Shown: one piece after another, positions 1 through 9,559 of the stretch
How positions within the stretch are numbered: position 1 is the stretch's first letter
Layout: every line of letters begins with the position of its first letter
The notes under the pieces: model-generated
The model's input: the letters and a program-made list of their open reading frames with translations, nothing else
What the model was told of the DNA's origin: nothing
Database searches by the model: none
Made by a program: the position numbers and the translations under genes
Assembly (NCBI GenBank): GCA_005883255.1
Contig: VAXS01000116.1
Location: forward strand, 1-23,834
Direction of reading: 5' to 3'
Origin: Actinomycetota bacterium
GTDB taxonomy: Bacteria > Actinomycetota > Thermoleophilia > Solirubrobacterales > Solirubrobacteraceae
DNA: 23,834 nucleotides

Positions 1-871
1 GCCTGCACCTCGGGCTGCAGCGTCACGCCGAAGCGCTCGCGCACCCGCCGGCGGCCCTCGGCCATCAGCGCCACCACGTCGGCGGTGGTGGCGTCGCCGC
101 GGTTCTCCACGAAGTTGGCGTGCTTGTCCGAGAACCGCGCTCCGCCCACCTGCAGGCCCCGGCAGCCCGCGGCCTCCAGCAGCTGACCGGCGGTGCGGCC
201 CTCGGCGCCCGGCTCGTCGGGGTTCTTGAAGGTCGAGCCGAAGGTCTTGATGCCGGAGGGCTGAGCGGCGCGACGCATGGTGCGCATCTCGGCCAGCGTG
301 GCCTTGACCTCGTCGCTGTCGGCCTCGGCCAGAGCGAACGACGCCCGGGCCACCACCTCCCCCGGCTGCAGGTTCGAGCGCCGGTAGGAGAAGCCGAGCC
401 GCTCCGGCGGGCGGCGGTCGGTGCCGGCGGCGCCGACCACGTCCACCCACTCCAGCACCCGATCGAGCTCGCCGCCGTAGGCGTTGGCGTTCATCTTCAC
501 CGCCCCGCCCACGGTGCCCGGGATGTTGACCCCGAACTCCAGGCCCGTGAGTCCCTCCCGCGCCGCCAGGGCCGACGCGGCCGGCAGGCGCGCGCCGCCG
601 CCGCAGCGCAGCCGCGTTCCGTCGCGTTCGATGCTCGCCAGGTCGCGGTCCAACTTGATGACGAGTCCGTCGACTCCCTCGTCGGCCACCAGGAGGTTCG
701 ACCCGGAGCCCACAACCCCTACCTCCAGCCCCTCGGCCGCCGCCCAGCCCAGGAGCTCGCGCAGGGTCGCGTCGTCGCCCGCCCGGGCGAAGAACTCGGC
801 CGGGCCGCCGGTGCGCACGGTGGTCAGCCGCGAGAGCGGGAACCGGCGCTCGACGGCGGCGGGCGGCGCGC

Positions 872-875
<4 letters not shown>
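1..875 (-). CDS. murB: UDP-N-acetylenolpyruvoylglucosamine reductase MurB (3' end cut by window edge)
   Basis: MurB is the FAD- and NADPH-dependent reductase that turns UDP-GlcNAc-enolpyruvate into UDP-MurNAc in the cytoplasm. I translated it by hand from the ATG at 875. The N-terminal FAD domain has RTGGPAEFF and the dinucleotide-binding stretch GSGSNLLVAD; further on are IPGTVGGA and SYRRSNL. The FGSTFKNP motif carries the conserved Ser that protonates the substrate in type II MurB enzymes. The last visible residues, LQPEV, include the conserved C-terminal Glu, so only a few residues are missing. The start overlaps the murC stop as ATGA, which fits translational coupling. It is the last visible gene of the dcw operon. 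Family assignment is secure. Confidence 0.93.
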
Positions 876-2194
<1,319 letters not shown>

Positions 2195-2196
2195 CG

Positions 2197-3285
2197 CTAC
2201 CCGGCGGCCGCCCGGGCCGCCCCCCGCGGCGCCCGCTGGGCGGCGGCCACCACCTGGGCCGCGACCGCACGCGCCGCCGCCGGGCGGGCCAGCGTCTCCG
2301 ACGCCTCCCGCATGTCGGCCAGGCGCTCGGGATCGTCGAGCAGCTCGAGCACCGTCTCGCGGAGGCGCATCGGGAGCAGCTCGTCGTCCGCGATCACCAC
2401 CGCCGCCCCCGCGTCGGCCATCCAGCGGGCGTTGGTCGTCTGGTGGTCGCCGGTGGCGTGCGGGTAGGGGACCAGCACCGCCGGGCGGCCGGCGGCGGCG
2501 ATCTCGAACACCGAGCCCCCGGCGCGCGCCACCACCAGGTCGGAGGCCAGCAGCGCCTCCCCGAAGCGGTCGATGTAGGGACGGAGGTCGTAGTGGGGAC
2601 CGGGCACGTGCGGGGCGAGCGCCTCGTAGTCGCGGCGCCCGGCGGCGTGCAGCACGCGGAAGTCCACGTCGGCGAACGCCGTCAGCGCCGCCTGGTTGAG
2701 CGAGCGCGCCCCCAGCGAGCCCCCGAACACCAGCACGCACACGTCCTTGGGACCGAGGTCGAACCGCGCCCGGGCCGCGCGGCGGTCGGTGGCCGGCGGC
2801 GAGATCGGCCGGCCCGTCACCCGGAAGCGGTCGCCGGTGCGCTCGGGGATCGGGAAGGCCAGGCACACGCGCCGCGCGAACGGCGCCAGCAGCCGGTTGG
2901 ACAGGCCCAGTCGCGAGTCCGCCTCGGTGAGCACCAGCGGGATCCGCTCCAGCGCGGCGGCCAGCCCCACCGGCCCGGCCACGTACCCGCCGCCGCCCAC
3001 CACCGCGTCGGGGCGCAGCTCCCGCAGCAGCCGGCGCGCCCGGCGGGTGGCCCGCGCGGCCCGGAACAGCGCCCGGGCGGCCTTGAACGGGTTGCGCCGG
3101 CTCATGCCCTCCACCCGCAGGGGGTAGAGCTCGTAGCCGGCGGCCGGCACCGCCTCGGCCTCGGCCCGCTCGCCGCCCAGGAAGACGACCTCGACGCCGT
3201 CAGCCCGCAGCTCGTCGGCGACCGCCAGCGCGGGCACCACGTGCCCGGCGGTCCCTCCCGCGGCGATCACGACTCTCGTCGGCAT
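2197..3285 (-). CDS. murG: UDP-N-acetylglucosamine--undecaprenyl-PP-MurNAc-pentapeptide GlcNAc transferase MurG
   Basis: MurG transfers GlcNAc onto lipid I to give lipid II on the inner face of the membrane. The 362-residue GT-B fold protein has the N-terminal glycine-rich loop GGTAGHVVPA (10-19; the family usually has GGTGGH), VVGGGGYVAGP (96-105), the second glycine loop FGGSLGARSLNQA (187-199), and the UDP-GlcNAc-binding region RAGGSVFEIAAAGRPAVLVP (254-273) followed by an H-Q-x-x-N segment. The ATG at 3285 is supported by GAGGGG (3293-3298) seven bases upstream. It lies between ftsW and murC as in most dcw clusters. The ftsW frame reads 86 bases into it. Confidence 0.96.
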   Translation of the reverse strand: MPTRVVIAAGGTAGHVVPALAVADELRADGVEVVFLGGERAEAEAVPAAGYELYPLRVEGMSRRNPFKAARALFRAARATRRARRLLRELRPDAVVGGGGYVAGPVGLAAALERIPLVLTEADSRLGLSNRLLAPFARRVCLAFPIPERTGDRFRVTGRPISPPATDRRAARARFDLGPKDVCVLVFGGSLGARSLNQAALTAFADVDFRVLHAAGRRDYEALAPHVPGPHYDLRPYIDRFGEALLASDLVVARAGGSVFEIAAAGRPAVLVPYPHATGDHQTTNARWMADAGAAVVIADDELLPMRLRETVLELLDDPERLADMREASETLARPAAARAVAAQVVAAAQRAPRGAARAAAG

Positions 3286-4339
3286 TCGGCTTCCCCTCGA
3301 CGACGCGCAGGTGGCTCCTCCCGGCGGCGACGTTCAGCAGCAGGCCCATCGCCGCCAGCAGGACCACGAGGTTGCTCGAACCGTACGAGATGAACGGCAG
3401 CGGCACCCCCGTGAGCGGCGCCAGGCCCAGCACCGCGAAGACGTTCAGCGTGGCCTGGGTGAGGATGAGCGAGGTGATCCCGGCGGCCACCAGCTTGGCG
3501 TAGGGGGCCGCGGCGGCCTTGGCCGCCCGCAGCCCGGCCCAGGCCACCATCCCGTACAGGCAGAGCACGCCCGAGATCCCCACCACCCCCAGCTCCTCCC
3601 CGATCACCGCCAGGATGAAGTCCGTGTGGGCCTCGGGCAGGTAGAAGATCTTCTGCACCGACTGGCCCAGCCCCACCCCGAACAGTCCGCCGGAGCCCAG
3701 CGCGATCTGGCCCTGCACCGACTGGAAGCCGCTCCCGCCCGCGTGCGCCCAGGGGTTGACGAACGAGGTCAGCCGGGCGCGGCGGTAAGGCTCGGCGAGC
3801 GCGAAGATCACGATCAGGAACGCCGCGAAGCCGGCCACCAGGCCCAGGTAGCGCATCGGCACTCCGCCCGCCACCAGCACGGCGGCCAGGCTGAAGGCGA
3901 TCACCAGCGCGGTCCCCAGGTCGGGCTCGGCCATGACCAGCAGGCAGGCGGCGCCCACGATCAGCAGCAGCGGGTTGACCAGGCCCTTGAGCGAGCGCAC
4001 GCGCCGCGGCTGGGCGGACAGCAGCTGGGCGGCGTACAGGATCAGGCTGAGCTTCATCAGCTCCGAGGGCTGGAACTGCAGCGCCCCCACCCCCAGCCAC
4101 CGCCGGGCGCCGTTCACCTCCACTCCCAAGCCCGGGAGCATCACCGCCAGCAGGCCCGCGAACGAAACCAGCAGGAGCAGGGGCGTGGCCTGGCGCACCG
4201 CCTCCACACCGCGGCGGGACAGGAACCGCATGGCCACCAGGCCGATCGCGCCGTAGGCCGCGTAGCGCTCCAGGTAGCCGGTGCCGTCGCCGTGCCCGGC
4301 CAGGAGGTCGCGGGCCGACGAGGAGCTGTACACCATCAC
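3200..4339 (-). CDS. ftsW: Peptidoglycan glycosyltransferase FtsW, first transmembrane segment missing
   Basis: FtsW is the SEDS-family polymerase that builds septal glycan from lipid II together with FtsI. The frame reads MVYSSSSA at its very start, a motif that in FtsW/SpoVE proteins normally follows transmembrane helix 1. The rest is well kept: NGARRWL (76-82), QPSELMKL (90-97), LVMAEPDLGTA (134-144), PEAHTDFI (235-242) with the conserved SEDS Asp, GEELG and PFISYGSSN near the C-terminus. A GTG at 4379 directly follows the murD TAG and looks like the original start, but it is in another frame and only 40 bases away, too few to encode the lost helix. The C-terminus is Arg-rich where it overlaps murG by 86 bases and may be a read-through tail. 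The start given here (GTG, then ATG) is only where the frame opens. Identity is sure; integrity is not. Confidence 0.88.
   Translation of the reverse strand: MMVYSSSSARDLLAGHGDGTGYLERYAAYGAIGLVAMRFLSRRGVEAVRQATPLLLLVSFAGLLAVMLPGLGVEVNGARRWLGVGALQFQPSELMKLSLILYAAQLLSAQPRRVRSLKGLVNPLLLIVGAACLLVMAEPDLGTALVIAFSLAAVLVAGGVPMRYLGLVAGFAAFLIVIFALAEPYRRARLTSFVNPWAHAGGSGFQSVQGQIALGSGGLFGVGLGQSVQKIFYLPEAHTDFILAVIGEELGVVGISGVLCLYGMVAWAGLRAAKAAAAPYAKLVAAGITSLILTQATLNVFAVLGLAPLTGVPLPFISYGSSNLVVLLAAMGLLLNVAAGRSHLRVVEGKPNADESRDRRGRDRRARGARAGGRRRAAG
3293..3298 (-). promoter_or_regulatory. Ribosome binding site of murG
   Basis: GAGGGG on the minus strand ends seven bases before the ATG at 3285. It lies inside the ftsW reading frame and fixes the murG start despite the long overlap. 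Confidence 0.5.
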
Positions 4340-4379
4340 CGCGCCCCCACGCCGGCCGGCGCTTGGCGGCCCGAGCCAC

Positions 4380-5699
4380 CTACGCCTCCCGGACCAGGGC
4401 CCGGAACCGGTCTCCCCGCGCCTCGAAGTCCCGGTACTGGTCGTAGGAGGCGGCGGCGGGCGAGAGCAGGACCACGTCGCCGGGCCGGGCGGCGGCCCGC
4501 GCCGCGCCCACGGCCCGCTCCAGGTCGCCGCACCGGTGCACGGGCGGCCCCGCGCCCTCCAGCGCGGTGGCCATGGCGTCCGCGGCCTCGCCGATCAGGT
4601 ACACCCCGGCGCAGCGTGCGGCCACCGGGTCGCGCAGGGCCTCATAGCCGCCGCCTTTCCCCCGTCCCCCGAGGATCAGGTGGATCGGGCGGTCGAAGGA
4701 GGCCAGCGCCATCAGGGTGGCGTTGACGTTGGTGGCCTTGGAGTCGTTGACGTACAGCACGCCGTCGCGCTCGGCCACCTCCTCCAGCCGGTGGGGCACG
4801 CCGGCGAACGTGCGCAGCGCCTCGCGCACCGCGTCGGGATCGATCCCGCGCGCCAGCGTCACCGCCGCCGCCGCCATCGCATTGAGGCGGTTGTGCGGGC
4901 CGCGCAGCCGGATCTCGTCCACCCGCAGGAGCGGATCGTCGGCCCACCACAGCTGGCCGGCCCGGTCGGCCAGCTCGGCCTCCGGGCCGGTGCCGAAGCA
5001 CACGCGCCGGGCGCACCCTCCCAGGTCGTCGACCGGCAGGTCGCACGGAGCCACGGCCACGTCGTAGTTGCCCTGCCCGGCGAACGCCCGGAGCTTGGCG
5101 GCCACGTAGGCGTCGAACGTGCCGTGGCGGTCGAGGTGGTCCTCGGCCAGGTTGAGGAGGACGGCCGCCTCGGGCGCGAAGTACTCGGAGTCCTCGAGCT
5201 GGAACGAGGAGGCCTCGCACACCACCGTGGCCGCGGGCGCGACGTCGTCCACCAGCGACGCCAGGGGCGTGCCCACGTTGCCGGCCACCGCGACCGGGAG
5301 GCCCGCCACGCGGTGGACGTGGCCGATGAGCTCGGTCGTCGTGGTCTTGCCGTTGGTGCCGGTCACCGCCAGGAACTCGTTGGGGATCAGCCGCCAGGCG
5401 AGCTCCAGCTCGCCCAGGACCGCCAGCCCCCGCGCGCGGGCGGCCGCCACCACCGGGGCCTCGGAGGGCACCCCGGGGCTCTTGACCAACGTGCGGGCAC
5501 GGGCGACCAACTCGCTGCCTGGCGCATGCAGGTGCACTTCGACGCCGGCGTCCCGGAGCCTCCCCACCTCCGGCTCGGCGGAGTCGACGCCCATCACCTC
5601 CTCCCCGCGGGCGCGCAGCGCCAGCGCCGCCGCCGTCCCCGAGCGCGCCAGCCCGGCGACCAGGTAGGGCCCGGGCGGCAGCGGCGGTCGCGGCTTCAC
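4380..5699 (-). CDS. murD: UDP-N-acetylmuramoyl-L-alanine--D-glutamate ligase MurD
   Basis: MurD adds D-glutamate to UDP-MurNAc-L-Ala with ATP in the cytoplasm. The 439-residue product shows the N-terminal nucleotide-binding loop GLARSGTAA (16-24), KSPGVP (73-78), the P-loop GTNGKTTT (114-121), GNVGTPL, EASSFQLE, the NLAEDHLDRHG region with a following Lys in AAKLRAF (the usual carbamylated position), HNRLNAMAA, and NDSKATNVNAT in the C-terminal domain. It begins with GTG; the nearby ATG at 5707 is out of frame and stops after three codons. There is a 48-base gap to mraY upstream. Its TAG is immediately followed by a GTG that was probably the ftsW start. Confidence 0.96.
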   Translation of the reverse strand: MKPRPPLPPGPYLVAGLARSGTAAALALRARGEEVMGVDSAEPEVGRLRDAGVEVHLHAPGSELVARARTLVKSPGVPSEAPVVAAARARGLAVLGELELAWRLIPNEFLAVTGTNGKTTTTELIGHVHRVAGLPVAVAGNVGTPLASLVDDVAPAATVVCEASSFQLEDSEYFAPEAAVLLNLAEDHLDRHGTFDAYVAAKLRAFAGQGNYDVAVAPCDLPVDDLGGCARRVCFGTGPEAELADRAGQLWWADDPLLRVDEIRLRGPHNRLNAMAAAAVTLARGIDPDAVREALRTFAGVPHRLEEVAERDGVLYVNDSKATNVNATLMALASFDRPIHLILGGRGKGGGYEALRDPVAARCAGVYLIGEAADAMATALEGAGPPVHRCGDLERAVGAARAAARPGDVVLLSPAAASYDQYRDFEARGDRFRALVREA

Positions 5700-5747
5700 G
5701 GCCGCATTGTCGCCGCCGGCCCGGTCGGGGGCTGGGCGTCCCGCCGG

Positions 5748-6716
5748 CTACTTGATGCTGTTCTGGTAGATCGTGAAGCCGATCGCCCCGCAGGCGGCGG
5801 CCACGATCCAGAAGCGGAGGATGATCTTGGTCTCCGACCAGGCCAGCAGCTCGAAGTGGTGGTGGATCGGGGCCATCAGGAAGATCCGCTTGCGGAACGC
5901 CTGGAAGCTGAACACCTGCAGCGCCACCGAGACCGCCTCGATGACGAAGATGCCGCCCAGGATGAGCAGCAGGATCTCGGTCTTGGTCATCACCGCCAGC
6001 CCGGCGATCGCCCCGCCCAGCCCCAGCGACCCGGTGTCCCCCATGAATATCTCGGCGGGGAACGAGTTGAACCACAAAAAGCCCACGCAGGCGCCCACCA
6101 GGCAGGCCGAGAGCAGCGCCAGGTCGCGCTGGCCGGTGGTGATGAACGTGATCCCGATGAAGGCCAGCAGCACGATCGCCGCGCAGCCGGCGGCCAGCCC
6201 GTCCAGGCCGTCGGTGAGGTTGACCGAGCTCGTGGTCCCGGCCACCACGAAGTAGATGAGGACGGGATAGAAGATCCCCAGGTCGATCTGGTAGTCGACG
6301 ATGCGCAGCCGCAGCTCGTTGGACAGGCCCGCGGCGTCGGTGGCCACCCACCACAGCCCCAGCGAGATCGCGATGGTGACGATCAGCTTGGTGCGGGCCC
6401 GCAGCCCCAGCGAGCGGCGCTTGATGATCTTCGTGTAGTCGTCGGCGAAGCCCAGGAGCGCGCAGGCGAACGCGGCCCCGAACACTCCCCAGGCCTGCGG
6501 CGTGTGCGCCGAGAGGATCAGGAACGGCGCGGCGATCGCGACGAAGATGACGATCCCGCCCATCGTGGGCGTGCCCGCCTTCTCGTGGTGGCCCTCGGGG
6601 CCCTCGGGCCGGATGTTCTGGCCGAACTCGCGCTGGCGCAGGAACGAGATGAACTTGGGGCCGAGGAAGATGCAGATGAGGAGGGACGCGGTCCCGGCGA
6701 TCAGGACGCGGCCCAT
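5748..6716 (-). CDS. mraY: Phospho-N-acetylmuramoyl-pentapeptide-transferase MraY
   Basis: MraY is the integral membrane enzyme that moves phospho-MurNAc-pentapeptide from UDP to undecaprenyl phosphate, forming lipid I. The 322-residue, strongly hydrophobic protein contains the family hallmarks: HEKAGTPTMGG near the N-terminus, the Asp pair in GFADDYTK, the NLTDGLDGLA motif, FMGDTGSLGLGG, and PIHHHFE towards the C-terminus. These supply the magnesium and substrate ligands known for MraY. About ten hydrophobic segments are visible. The ATG at 6716 is chosen because its A is also the last base of the murF TGA (TGATG), a typical coupled start; everything upstream in this frame is a shadow of murF. 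Confidence 0.96.
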   Translation of the reverse strand: MGRVLIAGTASLLICIFLGPKFISFLRQREFGQNIRPEGPEGHHEKAGTPTMGGIVIFVAIAAPFLILSAHTPQAWGVFGAAFACALLGFADDYTKIIKRRSLGLRARTKLIVTIAISLGLWWVATDAAGLSNELRLRIVDYQIDLGIFYPVLIYFVVAGTTSSVNLTDGLDGLAAGCAAIVLLAFIGITFITTGQRDLALLSACLVGACVGFLWFNSFPAEIFMGDTGSLGLGGAIAGLAVMTKTEILLLILGGIFVIEAVSVALQVFSFQAFRKRIFLMAPIHHHFELLAWSETKIILRFWIVAAACGAIGFTIYQNSIK

Positions 6717-8071
6717 CAGCCGGCCGTCCCCGCGCCGGCCGCCAGCGCCTCGACCACGGCCTCCAGCCCCACGCCGCGCGAGCCCTTGACCAGCACGGTG
6801 TCGCCGGGGCGCAGCAGCTCGTCCAGCAGCGCCGCCGCCTCGCCGGCGTCGGCCACGGCGTGGCCCTCGCCGTCGAACTCGTCCAGCATGGCCACGGCCC
6901 GGGGGCCCACGGTCACCAGCAGGTCGACGTCGTGCGCGGTGGCGTGCCGGCCCACCTCCCGGTGGAACTCGCGCTCGCGCTCGCCGAGCTCGAGCATGTC
7001 GCCGAGGACCGCCACGCGGCGGCCCGGGGTGGTCACGGCCAGGTCGTCGAGCGCCGCGCGCATCGACATCGGGTTGGCGTTGTAGCAGTCGTTGACGACG
7101 GCCACGCCGTTGGGCAGGTCCACCCGCTCGCCCCGCAGCGCGCTGAAGGGCACGTCCAACCGACCCTCCGGTCGCACGCCGATCGCCTGGGCGGCGGCCA
7201 CGGCGGCCAGGGTGTTCAGCCGGTTGTGGGCCTGGCGGTAGGAGAGCTCCAGCTCGATCCGCTCGCCGCGCGCGTCCACCACCACGCGGTCGCCGTCGGC
7301 CTCCACCAGGCGCACGTCGCCGCCGTCGCCGAACGTCACCGTGTCCAGGTCGGCGCGCAGGTGCGGCGCCAGCAGGGGCTCGCCCGCGGGAACCACGGCT
7401 GTGCCGCCGGCGGGCATGTCGCGCAGCAGCTCGCCCTTGGCGGCGGCCACCGCCTCCAGCGTCCCCATCACCTCCAGGTGCACGGGTCCCACGTTCACGA
7501 TCACGCCCACGTCGGGCTCGGCGATCCCGGTGAGCTCGGCGATCTGCCGCGGGCCGCGCATGGCCAGCTCCAGCACCAGGGCCTCGGTCCCCGCGGGCGC
7601 CCCCAGCACGGCCAGCGGCAGCCCGATCTCGGTGTTGAAGTTGGCCGGACTGGGCACGGTGCGCCGCCGGGGCGCGAGCATCGCGGCCAGGATGTCCTTG
7701 GTGGACGTCTTCCCGGTGGACCCGGTGACCGCGATCACCGCGCAGTCCAGCTCCCGCCGCCAGGCGGTGGCCAGCCGCTGCAGGGCCCCGAGCGGGTCCT
7801 CGGCGGCCAGCAGCACGCCGGGGGTGGCGCAGCGGGCGACGTCGGCGCTGGCCGGATCGACCAGGACCCCCCAGGCGCCTGCGGCCAGCGCGTGGGGGGC
7901 GAACGCGCCTCCGTCCCGATGGGTGCCCCGGAGTCCCACGAACAGGTCGCCGGCCTCCGTGGCCCGGGAGTCGACCACCGCCCGGGCGGGGCCGCCGTCC
8001 CCGGCCGGCGGCGGTTGGACCAGCCGGGCGCCCGCAGCCGCGGCCACCCGCTCGGCGGTCCACTCCCTCAC
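6716..8071 (-). CDS. murF: UDP-N-acetylmuramoyl-tripeptide--D-alanyl-D-alanine ligase MurF
   Basis: MurF adds the D-Ala-D-Ala dipeptide, finishing UDP-MurNAc-pentapeptide in the cytoplasm. The 451-residue protein has an N-terminal substrate domain (DSRATEAGDLFVGLRG, about 34-49), the P-loop GSTGKTST (117-124), the NFNTEIGLP motif characteristic of MurF, LELAMRGP, the VGPVHLEVMG region, HNRLNTLAA, and NDCYNANPMSM, which marks the C-terminal domain of MurF. The start is GTG at 8071, overlapping the murE TGA as GTGA; longer versions of this frame run into murE and are not supported. Complete and of usual length. Confidence 0.96.
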   Translation of the reverse strand: MREWTAERVAAAAGARLVQPPPAGDGGPARAVVDSRATEAGDLFVGLRGTHRDGGAFAPHALAAGAWGVLVDPASADVARCATPGVLLAAEDPLGALQRLATAWRRELDCAVIAVTGSTGKTSTKDILAAMLAPRRRTVPSPANFNTEIGLPLAVLGAPAGTEALVLELAMRGPRQIAELTGIAEPDVGVIVNVGPVHLEVMGTLEAVAAAKGELLRDMPAGGTAVVPAGEPLLAPHLRADLDTVTFGDGGDVRLVEADGDRVVVDARGERIELELSYRQAHNRLNTLAAVAAAQAIGVRPEGRLDVPFSALRGERVDLPNGVAVVNDCYNANPMSMRAALDDLAVTTPGRRVAVLGDMLELGEREREFHREVGRHATAHDVDLLVTVGPRAVAMLDEFDGEGHAVADAGEAAALLDELLRPGDTVLVKGSRGVGLEAVVEALAAGAGTAG

Positions 8072-9501
8072 GAGGACACCGCGGCGCCGCGCAGCGCCTC
8101 GCGCGTCACCGTCACGTCGTCGAAGGGGACCATCCGCCCGCCGGCGAGCTCCTGGCCCTGCTCGTGGCCCTTGCCCGCGATCACCACCACGTCGCCGGGC
8201 TGGGCGAGCTCGACCGCCCGCTCGATCGCCGCCCGGCGGTCGACGATCGCCTCGACGCCATCGCCCGTGCCCTCCAGGATCTGGGCGATGATCGCTTCGG
8301 GCTCCTCGGAGCGCGGGTTGTCCGAGGTGACGATCACCGCGTCGGCCAGCCGGCGGGCCACGGCGCCCATCAGCGGGCGCTTGCCCGGGTCGCGGTCGCC
8401 GCCGCAGCCGAACACGCAGATCAGCCGCCGGGCGGTCAGCTCGCGCGCGGCCGCCAGGACGTTCTCCAGCGAGTCCGGCGTGTGGGCGTAGTCGACCAGG
8501 ACCGCGAAGTCCTGCCCCTCCTCGACAGGCTCGAAGCGGCCGGGGACGCGCCCGGCGTCGGCCAGCGCCCCGACCGCCACGGCCGGCTCGACCCCCAGTG
8601 CCACGGTGGCCGCCAGCGCGCCCAGCACGTTGGCCACGTTGAAGCGCCCGGGCAGCGGGGAGCGGACGTCGAGCTCGCCCGCCGGCGAGCGCACGCGGAA
8701 GCGGGACCCGCGCAGCCCGGTCTCCACCTCCAGCGCCCGCCAGCCGGCGTCGCGGTCCACCGCGAAGGTCGTCGCGGCGGGGACCTCGGCAGCCAGGCGC
8801 CGGCCGTAGGGGTCGTCCACGTTGATCGCCGCCGCGCCCGGGGCCTCCTGGAACAGCCGGCGCTTGGCCAGGAAGTAGTCCTCCATGTCGGCGTGGAAGT
8901 CCAGGTGGTCGCGGCTGAGGTTGGTGAACAGCGTGGCCGCCCAGTGGATCGCGTCGGCCCGGCGCAGCGCCAGCGCGTGCGAGGAGACCTCCATCGCGCA
9001 CGCCCGGTCGCCGGCGTCGAGCATCTCCCGGAAGTCGCGCTGGAGGTCGATGGCCTCCGGCGTGGTGCGCACCACCTCGCGCTCGCTGCCGCCCACCACC
9101 GACGTGACGGTGCCCAGCAGCCCGCAGGGCCGGCCGGCGGCCTCCAGGACCGCCCGGACCAGGAAGGCGCTCGTGGTCTTGCCGTTGGTCCCGGTGATCC
9201 CCACCACCTGCAGCTCCGAGGTGGGATCGCCGTAGAAGCGGGCCGCGGCGGGCGCCATGGCGGCGCGCACCGACTCGACCCGCACCTCGGGGACGCCCAG
9301 GTCGAGCGGCCGTTCCACCACCAGCGCCGCCGCCCCGCGGGCCACCGCGTCGGGGGCGAAGTCGTGTCCGTCGGTCCGGAAGCCCGGCACGCAGAAGAAC
9401 AGGGTGCCCGGAGTGACGGCGCGGCTGTCGTAGGCCAGTCCCGTGACCTCGACGTCGGCGGGGGCGAAGCCCGCCTCGCCCATCACCTCGCGGAGGTTCA
9501 T
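8068..9501 (-). CDS. murE: UDP-MurNAc-L-alanyl-D-glutamate--2,6-diaminopimelate ligase MurE
   Basis: MurE adds the third stem residue. Visible in the 477-residue product are YDSRAVTPGTLFF (24-36), the P-loop GTNGKTT (104-110), TTPEA, EVSSHAL (171-177), NLSRDHLDFH, the likely carbamylated Lys in LAKRRLF (213), HTPDSLENVL (340-349) and DNPR (394-397). DNPR is the known signature for meso-diaminopimelate rather than L-lysine, so the cell wall is predicted to be mDAP-type. I start at the ATG at 9501 (MNLREVM), which gives the usual N-terminus; a GTG at 9549 in the same frame would add 16 residues without clear support. A 58-base gap separates it from ftsI, and its stop overlaps murF. Confidence 0.95.
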   Translation of the reverse strand: MNLREVMGEAGFAPADVEVTGLAYDSRAVTPGTLFFCVPGFRTDGHDFAPDAVARGAAALVVERPLDLGVPEVRVESVRAAMAPAAARFYGDPTSELQVVGITGTNGKTTSAFLVRAVLEAAGRPCGLLGTVTSVVGGSEREVVRTTPEAIDLQRDFREMLDAGDRACAMEVSSHALALRRADAIHWAATLFTNLSRDHLDFHADMEDYFLAKRRLFQEAPGAAAINVDDPYGRRLAAEVPAATTFAVDRDAGWRALEVETGLRGSRFRVRSPAGELDVRSPLPGRFNVANVLGALAATVALGVEPAVAVGALADAGRVPGRFEPVEEGQDFAVLVDYAHTPDSLENVLAAARELTARRLICVFGCGGDRDPGKRPLMGAVARRLADAVIVTSDNPRSEEPEAIIAQILEGTGDGVEAIVDRRAAIERAVELAQPGDVVVIAGKGHEQGQELAGGRMVPFDDVTVTREALRGAAVSS

Positions 9502-9559
9502 GCGCCCGGCAGTGTAGGCGGCGGCGAACGCGGTGCGATCCGCGCCCACGCCAGCCGCC

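Noticed and set aside
4281..7085. 934-residue open frame on the plus strand
   Set aside because: Antisense to ftsW, murD, mraY and murF, which are certain. Composition is Gly/Arg/His/Gln-rich with no domain; such long shadow frames are expected at this GC content.
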